Of a stretch of DNA of 34,525 nt, positions 24,062 through 33,490 are shown one piece after another. The notes under the pieces are model-generated. The model was not told the DNA's origin. It made no database searches and worked only from the letters and a program-made list of their open reading frames with translations. Position 1 is the stretch's first letter. Each line of letters starts with the position of its first letter. Position numbers and translations under genes: made by a program. Source of the stretch: Flavobacteriales bacterium (GTDB lineage: Bacteria; Bacteroidota; Bacteroidia; Flavobacteriales_D; Sanyastnellaceae); contig JAIBBG010000035.1 of assembly GCA_019694805.1 (NCBI GenBank), positions 1 through 34,525 on the forward strand, in the 5' to 3' direction.

Positions 24062-24736
24062 TCACCTCTTTATTAGTACCAGTCGATTTTTTTTGATTTT
24101 GTATCGATAATATCCATCATTATTTGGTGTCCTAACTGCAATTCGTTGTATTCGCCCCTTTTTCTTGAAATGCACCATCAGCCAACAATTGCCATTGTAG
24201 TAGTAGCGAAGAAACTTTGCATGACCATCGATAAAATTGAAGCCTATTCCTTGGATTGTTTCTGATAGTCTATTGTGAAGTTGTTCATACTCACTAATGG
24301 ATATCGGCATCATCTTATCGCTAAATTCAATATTGAATTGTCTATTTTTACATCCGGTTCCAGCAAACAAAAAGAATCCGGATTCAGGAGTTGTACTACT
24401 TTCATAATAACCGGTATCCATTCTATGAATATCATATTCATAGTAATATTTCAGTTCCTTTTTGTCGAATCGAATCAAGCAATATTTAATTTCATCATAA
24501 TTTACGTTCAAACGTTCAAATTCATCATCAACAAAACAGAACGAATATTGAGGGCGGGTAAGGCAAGAGTCTGATTTTCCGGTAATATTTAAACAATAAG
24601 CGCCATCATCATACCATTGCAAGTGTATGGAGGGTGATAGGGCATCCTGCCTTGTCGCTTCATTTTGACCAATAACCGAATGACAAAATATGAATATTGT
24701 TGGCACAATGACAACTGGGATTAATGGGTTTTTCAT
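24062..24736 (-). CDS. exported protein, putative immunity partner of the full-length RHS toxin
   Basis: A 224-residue protein whose ATG overlaps the RHS stop by four bases. Residues 1 to about 23 form a signal peptide (ends SVIGQ). The mature protein is rich in Tyr and beta-type patterns (KYYYEYDIHRMDTGYYES) and ends in a basic stretch (YRYKIKKNRLVLIKR). No family is recognised. Its place right after the variable C-terminus of a polymorphic toxin and its export signal make an immunity role likely. Confidence 0.7.
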   Translation of the reverse strand: MKNPLIPVVIVPTIFIFCHSVIGQNEATRQDALSPSIHLQWYDDGAYCLNITGKSDSCLTRPQYSFCFVDDEFERLNVNYDEIKYCLIRFDKKELKYYYEYDIHRMDTGYYESSTTPESGFFLFAGTGCKNRQFNIEFSDKMMPISISEYEQLHNRLSETIQGIGFNFIDGHAKFLRYYYNGNCWLMVHFKKKGRIQRIAVRTPNNDGYYRYKIKKNRLVLIKR

Positions 24737-27700
24737 TTATGAATTTTAAGTGTTTTTTGCTGGAGCACGATAAGACCCTTTTTAGTAAGTCGATTTCTTC
24801 TTGTCCAATTACCATCTCCTTCTAGAGGAGTTGTGATTGGCATGGTATGATCTCCAGTATCAACTGCTGGGGTTATTGTGGTATTTGTATTCAGTGAATA
24901 GGTCGCATTTCCACCATCTAAGTCGGTAATTATTTGCATCGTTAACCAAGTGCCTAATGTAATATCAATGGTATAATCAGGAGAGGTTCTAGTCCCTGAA
25001 ATAAATCTTCCATCTCCTCTTCGGCTAATGCGTTCTTCATTCGTGAATGGCGAACTTCCTTGGACTAAAGTGATAAGTGATGTTGCGCCAGGTGCGGTTA
25101 ACTCAACGGTAAAATTGGCCAAACCAGAAGACATAATTTGAATTGTGAATTCTGTTATACCCGTTTCTGGATTGATCCTTCGCATCATATCTCCAAAAGG
25201 TATTGAGATTAGAGTTGGGGACACGAGCGCGAAAGTTCCTCCTTCTCTAATGTTTCTAAAATCAGCAATGTCACGGGCACTGTAGAAGTTTTGATTATCT
25301 GTCGCGTTTGAATAACCTCCCGATTGCAGCCAACTTGTTGAAATTGGCCTTGACCAATACCAACGCTTATTTCCATAGGTTGCATCCATCCGGTCGTATG
25401 ATTCTTTGCTACCTTGAACTTCACCATTTTTTTTCGATAATCTTGCTTCTTTACGATCAAATTTGTCCAACGAACGTTGAGATCTATTTGAAAATTGCAT
25501 TCCACCTATAATCGCTCCCTTCTTCTTGTTTAACTCATCAACACAACCGGATGAATGTGCGGATGTAAAAATGTTTTGCAATAACGAGGATCCACTGAAG
25601 AGGGAAGATGCGTAACTAATAGGGCCACCAAGATTTTGAAACAATTGCAAGATACCAGAACCACCTTGCAACGCTTGCCCAATACCCGCCATTGCGGCAC
25701 CACCTGCCATCACAGAAGCAAAGCCAATTAAATTTTCCTTGTCCCAATCACTCAAATGTATCCCCGCCCTGCCATCGGGATCGACAAAGTTTGCTGGATC
25801 ATTACACAAGGCCACATAAGGCGAGTGCATTTGTTCCAATGGGTCAGGGGAGTGCCATCTGGCTATGGTTGGGTCATACCAACGCGCTGCAAAGCGGTTC
25901 ATTTCAATGCCATCTATTTCCCATTCGCGGTGGTGGAATTCTGTCAATTGATCGCCTTTGTCATAAAGCTGACTGCCCGAGCGCCAATATTCCAAACCGT
26001 AAGGGTAGTATTCGTGGATGTTGCGCAGTGTACCTTGTTTATGCCTGATCGTTAAGTTATCGAATGTAACGAGGTTATCAGAGAAATTGGTGAGATAGGT
26101 GTAGAAAAAGCCTTCACCGGGCATGGTGAGAAGTTGGGTTTGAAGTTCTTCGATTTCATCTGGAGAGGTGACCTGGAGCATACCGGAATAATTGGGATCA
26201 ATGGTCAACGCATTGTTGAAGTAGATATAAATCAAATAGCCTTGTGGATGATTTGAGTTGTAACTACTCTCCATGCCACTCAAGAACGTTAGAAGATCAG
26301 CTTGCCAAGTTGGGTCAGTTGTCAAAGTGAGCAAACCTTCATCTAGAATTCCTACACCTTGACTTGCCACATTGGAAGCAATCGTTGTCAAAATCGTGCT
26401 TAATGTGAGTGGGTTGGAATTTTGTTCCGTATCCGGAAACCATGACTGAACCGAAACCACAATTTCGTCTCCAGTTTCAACCTTAGATAATCTGGCTGGG
26501 CCGTGATCCACAGAAATATCCAATGCAGCAACAAATTCTCCCGTCTCAGCCGTTGAAGGATAGCCAATACTTATGGCATCGCGGCTATACGGCAAATATT
26601 GAAACTCACTCTCCTCAGCAGCAATGGCATTCAATTCCATCGTGGCGGTAAATGTTTCGGTCGTCGCATTTCCTTCCGATATAATGACCCGAACATTACC
26701 AAGGTGATCCGTTAGGAAGTAATCATAGATGAATTGTGATGCGTTGGTTTCGGATTCAAACGCTGGACGAACAATTCCTTCTGCTGTGGCCATCTGTCGA
26801 AGCACAAGCGAGCCATCTTCAACTTCATATTCGGCTCCACTTAGATAGTAAATTACGTCACCTCCAACTGATTTCTGTAGCAAATTACCATCAGCATCAT
26901 ATTTAAAAATCGCCGGATCCTCGGGATGATTTTCATGCGTAAAAGAAGAAACCAAACCAATCTCGTTGTATTCCATAGACATCTCTTTATTTCGGTCAAT
27001 GGTGCAATTGCCTAGTTCATCATATTCATATTGATCCGTAAATATCTGAGGTTTTCTGAAATGAACAAAATCCTCTGAGGCATAATAGTAACCGTTTTCT
27101 ACAATAGTTGAAAGTCTATTGCTTTGTGCGTCATAACTAAAAAATAAATTATCCATCGTAAATGGGTGGTTTATTCCTGATGCAGCGCCATGAACACGTA
27201 GAATTTTAGTCACATTGCCAGCAAAATCGTAGTCTGTTTTTTCCAAATACGAATTGATTTCATTCACAAACAAATTGTAATCTTCAAAATCAATTGATTC
27301 TTCGGCATATGCGCCACACGTTAATCTATACATATCGTCATATCGGTAAACGTAGGTTTTCTCCACCGATTTATGACTAGGTACATCTGGAGCCTTAGAA
27401 TTCCAGACAATCGATGCCAGGTTGCCATTGTACATAGCTTGCGGCACCAATGGTGAACCATCGTATTTATTAAAATCTTCGGTCCAGTCGCTTTCTGTGT
27501 AATTCAACTGTAAGCCAAAGACATCATAATCTTCCAAATTCACTCCATCATCTGCCAAACCGGAATTATTGATCTTTCTCAACCATCCGCGTTCATTGTA
27601 AGCATAATCAATGGTTTGCATTCCGGTATTCATACCATTGGGTATATGCAGGTGCTTCCTGCGAACTTGGCCCAATTCGTTATACTCATAGCCTGCAAGC

Positions 27701-30700
27701 ATTACTTTTCTGTCATCACCTGTTTTTTGGTGGTGCTGCAGTAATCTACCTAATCGATCTCGGTTGTAGTCTTCAATTATGATCAAAGGTGTGGAACTTG
27801 CATCGGCCATATGCTCGTGAGTTACTTTTTTTAGAACACCTCTCCAATCAAATTCTTGAATGCATCTATCGTAACCATCCAAAATGTTCGACTTCATCAT
27901 TTCTATTGGCCTGTTATTAGTATCATAATAAGAAATGGATGTGAGGAACTGGTCCGATGTCCCCAGGACTTTGGTGCGCTCGGCAGTGTATACACCTCTC
28001 ATACGCTGGCATAAAGGAGCAGATCCCATGTATGTTAATGATCCAGCATCAAAATCGTAATCATCATAATAATAGACCTTTAAAATATCATCAATCGAAA
28101 AGTTATTCAATGACAATGGGGCATTTTCATGGGTATAACCAAGAATAGCAGAGGGATCGTTAGACCGATATTCACTGAAGTTGTAATCACCATTGTCATC
28201 ATTAGAAACTGTTGGTATTTCGTCATAGTACTCGGATTGGATTTGTGAAAGTGAGAGATTATTAGTCATCAATCCTCTATAAGCCGGTCTTCCCCACTGA
28301 TCATATCTAATGAAGGTCCATTGATTTGAGGTTCTTTGTTTTGCATCCTGTGACATTACCGGCCTATTCTGATCGTCGTAAATGATGTGAAAATTGTCCA
28401 CTTCTGGAGAGTGCTTAGACCAAAGATTTCCTCTAGGATCATACTTGTAACCAAATCCTAAATTATAGTAAATGGAGTAATTCTGCATCCCTTCTGCTTC
28501 ACCGAATTCAACATGTCCAGTTTCCATCAAGTGGTGCAGCATAGCATAAGGGATTTCGAATCTCAAATTGCCGTAGTTATCATAAACATAATACGTATCA
28601 TGATTGCGATATGCGGCATTGGTATAACCTGAACCAGCACTTCCAGATCCGAATGAAAAATCAGCAGTGACTGGCAAATTGGCCGTTCCATAGGAGTATA
28701 CATTCATTCTTTTTAAAATAAGTCGATCAAAAGGATCATAGAAATGCCACACCACTTTTCCATTTTCATCGGTCATTTTTACTTTTTTCAGTTTATCCTC
28801 AGGCCAGTACATTAATTCATCACTTTCATCCATGGCTGACACTGTCCTGTTTTGAAGCCAACTGGTTTCGGCATTGATAATGACTCCATCAGAAACCCTA
28901 AAAAAAAGGACTTCTTCAGGCTCATTGAATTGCAACTCTTGTCTAATCGTGTGGTTATTGCCAATCTGCCAATCTTCTCCATTAGCACCAGATTCAATAA
29001 TTCGATTTCGTGGACTTCCTTCATAAACTACATCAGAGAATGGAAATTCTGAATGTTTGATATCGGGTTGATTTAGATAAAATTCAGATTGTAGTTCAAG
29101 GAAATTTTCCAAGTAACCTTCGCCTTCGAAATTGTGGACAAACGGCAGGTACTTTCTGGGTGTTCGGCCATATTCATCAAAGAAGTTCTGAGCAATGATA
29201 TCCTTTCCATCTGGACTTTGCTTCAACGCTTGAGTTTGTGTGATTCGACCAAGGCCATCGTAATAAAATTGATTTGTAATCATGTCCCATGAATTCAAAG
29301 CAGCATTGAATGCAAGTTCTTGAGTAGTGCCTTCGTTCAACATTATTCTTGAAACATACTTAGATGGAGAGTTCGATATCCCGGATCCGTTGATTTTTTT
29401 CAATGTTGCTCTCACATTGTAATGCTCATCCATTGTCCAAATAGGTTTGCCAAAACCATCATAGCCATTATAAACACAATGATTATTTTCATTACATCGT
29501 GAATGCACAGTTCCATCATGATTGTAACATATGGTGGACATCATTGCCTTTTTTGGATAAAATCGCAATTCATCAACTGCTGAGCTAACGCCGGAAGAAG
29601 ATATGGTCAATGTCTGAGAACTGTTACCACTATAATTGACAGTATACTCACGATATGACCACCCGCGTTCGTCTGGATCTTCAGAGATGTTGCTGACTAT
29701 ACTTGCATCACCAGTTGATGCAATTTCCAGCTCGTCTGATTGTATCCAACACGAAAGGATGTATTCCCCGGATTGGTAATTTCTTGTGATTGAATTTTCA
29801 GTTAGGTTTAAATATCTTTTCCCAGTTTTAGCATTTGGTAAATTAAACCCTAGCCAATTTGACGTGGTGTTGTCCACAGCAGACTCGTCGTATAAAAAAC
29901 CACCTTCACCATGCTTTTCAAAGCTGGTAAATGCGACTTCTGAAGCATGAGCATTCCAAACAGATGCTATTTGTCTTCCACTTGGATACTCGCAAATTAC
30001 GGTAACTGGATTATCATTCGTGGGGTAGACAGTCAATGGCCTTCCGAAACTATCCACTCTATCGTAAGTTGCAATCAATCTGTATGGCTTTTCGTAGAAG
30101 AAATTGTTGACATTCATGATATATGAATCCTGAAAATACTGATCAGAATACGGGCGTTCAATAATATCCAGCGTATAAACTTGATAAGGAACAACTAGAT
30201 CATCAACCACTCGATATGTTTGCAATTGGCCACCAATGACCTGCCTTAAACCACTTTCAGTCACTACATAATAAATCGTTTCGATAGGTATAGATTTCAT
30301 GTTTCTTTGTTTCATAACCGCCAATGCCCGAATCATGGGCACAGTAGAGCTTAAAGCACCTGCAGGAATGTTGTATTCATCGGAATACTTCGTAGCAGTA
30401 ATTACCTTATTGTAGGGCGCAGGAACATTGACATTAATCTGAGCATATTCTGCTGGCAAAGCATGGTGATGATATTCGTCGTACATCTGGATTTTTGATA
30501 AAAATTCATCAGGATCTGAAGGGTCAAATTCTTTAAAGCCCACCGATTTCAATTCGTATACCTCAGTCACATTGGGATATATTGTAGTTTGTATTGTTGG
30601 AGTTGTTAGATTGATTAACTCCGTGTATGTAGTTTGCTGATTGTTATTGTCTATTATTTCTGACTGAATCCATGAAAATAAACTCATGGCAAAATTGATT

Positions 30701-33468
30701 GTGGCCATGGTCATTCCGAGACCACCACCCCAACTGAAAGCAAAATTGACTACGGCTCCTACCATCTGTTTTACTGCCTTTTTTTGAGCCTTCCTAATGG
30801 CGTTGTGATCGACCCCAGTTGCAAGAGCAATTTCAACTCCTGATTCTGAAATAGCAGAGGCTTGCACGCCATAGATTATTTCAGTCCCGGTTGATTCATA
30901 GTTGTAAATTACAGTAGCTAATAATTCACCTGCTGAGTTGTAAGTATTCGATCTTCGCAATGCATTGTTTCGCCATGATCTGGAGAAATTAATGCCGGAA
31001 ATTAGTCCCTCGTGCACGGGAACATCGTCAAGATCATAGAAATAGTCTGTATATCCAGAAGCTTGCCCTTCAAAGTCATTAAACACTTTGATATAATTGT
31101 ATACAATGAAGCTACCATTTTCTGTTTGAAGAGGCTCAGCCGAACCAGCACCAACGAATTTGTAGTGGCAATTAAAATCACTGCCAGTTTTCAGAGTAAC
31201 GTTAACAGATTCTCCAAATATTCCTGACAAATAACCCAAGCTAGTAAGTCGATTAACATCGTCAAAATAATAGGTTTCGTAATGCGGCCGAGTGATAAGA
31301 GTTCCAGATGATTTTGTTGATTCCAACATATGTCCATACTCGATTCTTGTTACCAAATTATTAGATTGATCGGTATCACCATCGCTTGTTATTATCTTCT
31401 GAATCCTAAATCCACCGCCAGTTCGGGTTTGAAATGGCAAGTCATCAACAAGTTCATTATGGTAATGAAGATACACATTCAAGTGAACATTATGTAAAAA
31501 CAAACCGACGCAGGAAATTTCAATTCTCATGCTATACAAGCCAGGAAGAAAGTGTATGGGTTCCTTATTCTGATAAGCATCTTCATCACACGGCAACAAT
31601 CTTCTATAAACTTCTTGATTGGATGAATTAGTTATAACAATCCATCTATTCAAGAATCCATTTTGTTCCCATTCTTCGCATGAAAACGTTGCATAACCTG
31701 TTTCATGCGAAGAATAATCAATATAAGTATCTTGTTCCCAAGTAATTTCAAAGTTGACCGATTCAGTCACTTCTGAATGAATACCATAGCAATTTGCTTC
31801 CAACATATGATTTACATTGGCAACTTCACCAGCCCCGAGATAATAGACATCAGGCATATCCACACCTTCAATTCGGCTGAAATCATGTGGTTCGTATATA
31901 AATGATTGCGACCCGCCATCTGGGTAATCAATACTCATCAATAAACAACCAAAGCCAGATCCTTGATTGTCGTTCATGTCCGGCTCCCTGTTTGCACCAA
32001 AGATGTTATATGGTGTATCAAATGTGTATTCACACGCTAGGCTTTTATTACTCTGCATATTAAAATAGCCCCAATGATCCTGAGCAAAACTATTCCTTAC
32101 TGGCAGGCCGTTTTCCTCATAGTTGAATTGAGTTCCTTCATTAATAGGCAAATTATTGCTGCCATAAAACGTGATACTCGCAAGTTTCAGACGCTTGTTA
32201 TCTTCTGGATATTCGAAATCTTCAAACCCCGGGAAATCGTATTCAGAGATAAAATAATCATGCTTAAGTTCGCATTTACCTAAAAATTCGTCATCTGCGT
32301 TTAAGTAGTGGATATAACTCAATGCAAAATCACCCGGTAAATCTTGTCTTTCGCCAGGTTGCCGATAAAAAACAATTTTTCCGTGAGGAGTTACAATGGA
32401 CTCAATTCGAACAAATTTCATTTTACTGATGACAAGCATTCTGGTAAAAGGATCACATGCTTCACAAAATCCTATTCCTTCGCGAACTGGTGAGTTATCG
32501 CCAGCGAGGGTATCAGCAAAAGTGAAAGCACCTTCGATTGAGGCTACTTTGTTTTCTTCGTAATATCGTTGGGATGAATAGCTTTCATTCTCTACGTAAG
32601 TGAAGTGTGCTTCTTCTTGTCCATTAGCATTCGTGACTGAAGTTAGATACCAAGAAATTACATAAGATACACCATCTTGTACAGACATGTTTTCACGTCT
32701 GAACGCACCTTGAATATACTGCTTTCTTTCAAATCTGTAAACAGTGCCATCCAAATTCGTAATGATAAAAGAAGTAATTTCATTCTCAGTTCTTGTGTAT
32801 TCAACGATAATGTCCTGTTTCGGGAAAGTGATTACAGAATCCAGATCTTGAACAATACCATCAACAATTTTCTTCTTATAGTAGTTTCCATTTTCAGGAG
32901 CGGGATATCTATTGTCATCTACGGCAAACATGAACTTCAAAGAAAGACCTGGAGCATTCACTTGGAAGAAATCAGGTTCTAGATCTAACTTGCCTTCACT
33001 TATTAAATTCTTCACGGCATCAGTTAGGATACCAGATTCGTTCGGGGTATGTACAATTTCTTGAGGTAAACTTCCTCCATAGTAGGGTGGAGTAGTCCCA
33101 GGGTCATAGGCACCAATAAAATCTTGTTCAACCAAAATATCATTTGCCTTCAAATAACCGCCACATGGTGAACACCAAGTATAGCCATTACCCGAAACGG
33201 TTCGGACTTCATCTGGCAATCCATGAACTTCCCTTGTAACGGCTCCACCTGCATTTAAGCTCCAGCCCAAACCAACCCACGAAGCGATGTCATTGACCTT
33301 TGGACTTGCCGTGTTGAAGTTCATGGATACGGGAAACTCCATTGTTCTTCCTTGAAGGGTGTAAACAGGAAAGTTGATGTTTGCGGTCCCCGTGAGATAA
33401 TCAATATTTGTCTGAGACAATAAAGAATTGATACAAATGGAGAGTAAAATGGTTAAAGTTTTGTTCAT
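24733..33468 (-). CDS. full-length RHS-repeat polymorphic toxin with signal peptide
   Basis: A 2911-residue protein. Residues 1 to about 19 are a Sec signal (MNKTLTILLSICINSLLSQ) without lipobox. The N-terminal region has GLGWSLNAGGAVTREVHGLP (about 66-85), typical of Bacteroidota RHS proteins. A hydrophobic patch lies at about 900-935. Around 1400-1440 is a DUF6443-like stretch (YDGLGRITQ, YGRTPRKYLPF). YD/RHS repeats follow to the core motif DHLGNVR (about 2253); the core end is EYYPYG to DPDGR (2563-2567). The last 340 residues are the variable tip, a basic segment then a beta-rich domain of unknown activity. The fold is expected to be a hollow shell around the tip. No T9SS sorting domain is seen, so the export route is open. 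Confidence 0.9.
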   Translation of the reverse strand: MNKTLTILLSICINSLLSQTNIDYLTGTANINFPVYTLQGRTMEFPVSMNFNTASPKVNDIASWVGLGWSLNAGGAVTREVHGLPDEVRTVSGNGYTWCSPCGGYLKANDILVEQDFIGAYDPGTTPPYYGGSLPQEIVHTPNESGILTDAVKNLISEGKLDLEPDFFQVNAPGLSLKFMFAVDDNRYPAPENGNYYKKKIVDGIVQDLDSVITFPKQDIIVEYTRTENEITSFIITNLDGTVYRFERKQYIQGAFRRENMSVQDGVSYVISWYLTSVTNANGQEEAHFTYVENESYSSQRYYEENKVASIEGAFTFADTLAGDNSPVREGIGFCEACDPFTRMLVISKMKFVRIESIVTPHGKIVFYRQPGERQDLPGDFALSYIHYLNADDEFLGKCELKHDYFISEYDFPGFEDFEYPEDNKRLKLASITFYGSNNLPINEGTQFNYEENGLPVRNSFAQDHWGYFNMQSNKSLACEYTFDTPYNIFGANREPDMNDNQGSGFGCLLMSIDYPDGGSQSFIYEPHDFSRIEGVDMPDVYYLGAGEVANVNHMLEANCYGIHSEVTESVNFEITWEQDTYIDYSSHETGYATFSCEEWEQNGFLNRWIVITNSSNQEVYRRLLPCDEDAYQNKEPIHFLPGLYSMRIEISCVGLFLHNVHLNVYLHYHNELVDDLPFQTRTGGGFRIQKIITSDGDTDQSNNLVTRIEYGHMLESTKSSGTLITRPHYETYYFDDVNRLTSLGYLSGIFGESVNVTLKTGSDFNCHYKFVGAGSAEPLQTENGSFIVYNYIKVFNDFEGQASGYTDYFYDLDDVPVHEGLISGINFSRSWRNNALRRSNTYNSAGELLATVIYNYESTGTEIIYGVQASAISESGVEIALATGVDHNAIRKAQKKAVKQMVGAVVNFAFSWGGGLGMTMATINFAMSLFSWIQSEIIDNNNQQTTYTELINLTTPTIQTTIYPNVTEVYELKSVGFKEFDPSDPDEFLSKIQMYDEYHHHALPAEYAQINVNVPAPYNKVITATKYSDEYNIPAGALSSTVPMIRALAVMKQRNMKSIPIETIYYVVTESGLRQVIGGQLQTYRVVDDLVVPYQVYTLDIIERPYSDQYFQDSYIMNVNNFFYEKPYRLIATYDRVDSFGRPLTVYPTNDNPVTVICEYPSGRQIASVWNAHASEVAFTSFEKHGEGGFLYDESAVDNTTSNWLGFNLPNAKTGKRYLNLTENSITRNYQSGEYILSCWIQSDELEIASTGDASIVSNISEDPDERGWSYREYTVNYSGNSSQTLTISSSGVSSAVDELRFYPKKAMMSTICYNHDGTVHSRCNENNHCVYNGYDGFGKPIWTMDEHYNVRATLKKINGSGISNSPSKYVSRIMLNEGTTQELAFNAALNSWDMITNQFYYDGLGRITQTQALKQSPDGKDIIAQNFFDEYGRTPRKYLPFVHNFEGEGYLENFLELQSEFYLNQPDIKHSEFPFSDVVYEGSPRNRIIESGANGEDWQIGNNHTIRQELQFNEPEEVLFFRVSDGVIINAETSWLQNRTVSAMDESDELMYWPEDKLKKVKMTDENGKVVWHFYDPFDRLILKRMNVYSYGTANLPVTADFSFGSGSAGSGYTNAAYRNHDTYYVYDNYGNLRFEIPYAMLHHLMETGHVEFGEAEGMQNYSIYYNLGFGYKYDPRGNLWSKHSPEVDNFHIIYDDQNRPVMSQDAKQRTSNQWTFIRYDQWGRPAYRGLMTNNLSLSQIQSEYYDEIPTVSNDDNGDYNFSEYRSNDPSAILGYTHENAPLSLNNFSIDDILKVYYYDDYDFDAGSLTYMGSAPLCQRMRGVYTAERTKVLGTSDQFLTSISYYDTNNRPIEMMKSNILDGYDRCIQEFDWRGVLKKVTHEHMADASSTPLIIIEDYNRDRLGRLLQHHQKTGDDRKVMLAGYEYNELGQVRRKHLHIPNGMNTGMQTIDYAYNERGWLRKINNSGLADDGVNLEDYDVFGLQLNYTESDWTEDFNKYDGSPLVPQAMYNGNLASIVWNSKAPDVPSHKSVEKTYVYRYDDMYRLTCGAYAEESIDFEDYNLFVNEINSYLEKTDYDFAGNVTKILRVHGAASGINHPFTMDNLFFSYDAQSNRLSTIVENGYYYASEDFVHFRKPQIFTDQYEYDELGNCTIDRNKEMSMEYNEIGLVSSFTHENHPEDPAIFKYDADGNLLQKSVGGDVIYYLSGAEYEVEDGSLVLRQMATAEGIVRPAFESETNASQFIYDYFLTDHLGNVRVIISEGNATTETFTATMELNAIAAEESEFQYLPYSRDAISIGYPSTAETGEFVAALDISVDHGPARLSKVETGDEIVVSVQSWFPDTEQNSNPLTLSTILTTIASNVASQGVGILDEGLLTLTTDPTWQADLLTFLSGMESSYNSNHPQGYLIYIYFNNALTIDPNYSGMLQVTSPDEIEELQTQLLTMPGEGFFYTYLTNFSDNLVTFDNLTIRHKQGTLRNIHEYYPYGLEYWRSGSQLYDKGDQLTEFHHREWEIDGIEMNRFAARWYDPTIARWHSPDPLEQMHSPYVALCNDPANFVDPDGRAGIHLSDWDKENLIGFASVMAGGAAMAGIGQALQGGSGILQLFQNLGGPISYASSLFSGSSLLQNIFTSAHSSGCVDELNKKKGAIIGGMQFSNRSQRSLDKFDRKEARLSKKNGEVQGSKESYDRMDATYGNKRWYWSRPISTSWLQSGGYSNATDNQNFYSARDIADFRNIREGGTFALVSPTLISIPFGDMMRRINPETGITEFTIQIMSSGLANFTVELTAPGATSLITLVQGSSPFTNEERISRRGDGRFISGTRTSPDYTIDITLGTWLTMQIITDLDGGNATYSLNTNTTITPAVDTGDHTMPITTPLEGDGNWTRRNRLTKKGLIVLQQKTLKIHK
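25661..26166 (-). repeat. RHS core-end repeat, copy in the full-length gene
   Basis: About 506 bases shared with tip 1 (23240-23959), and shorter parts with tips 2, 4, 5 and the relic at 15949-16099. Sequence left of 25661 is the unique tip of this gene. This block is where recombination could swap tips. Confidence 0.88.
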
Positions 33469-33490
33469 GACTATAAGGTTGTGTGAACTT

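Noticed and set aside
15949..26166. Repeated core-end blocks considered as a CRISPR-like or insertion-sequence array.
   Set aside because: The repeats are coding, of unequal length, all in one direction and joined to different toxin domains; there are no short regular spacers and no transposase.
26040..26710. About 220 residues between DHLGNVR and EYYPYG in the RHS protein looked like a novel domain insertion.
   Set aside because: From memory of the family, many Bacteroidota RHS proteins carry a similar segment (GPxxLxKVxxGDxxxVxV... FDNLxIxH) at this place, so it is probably normal.
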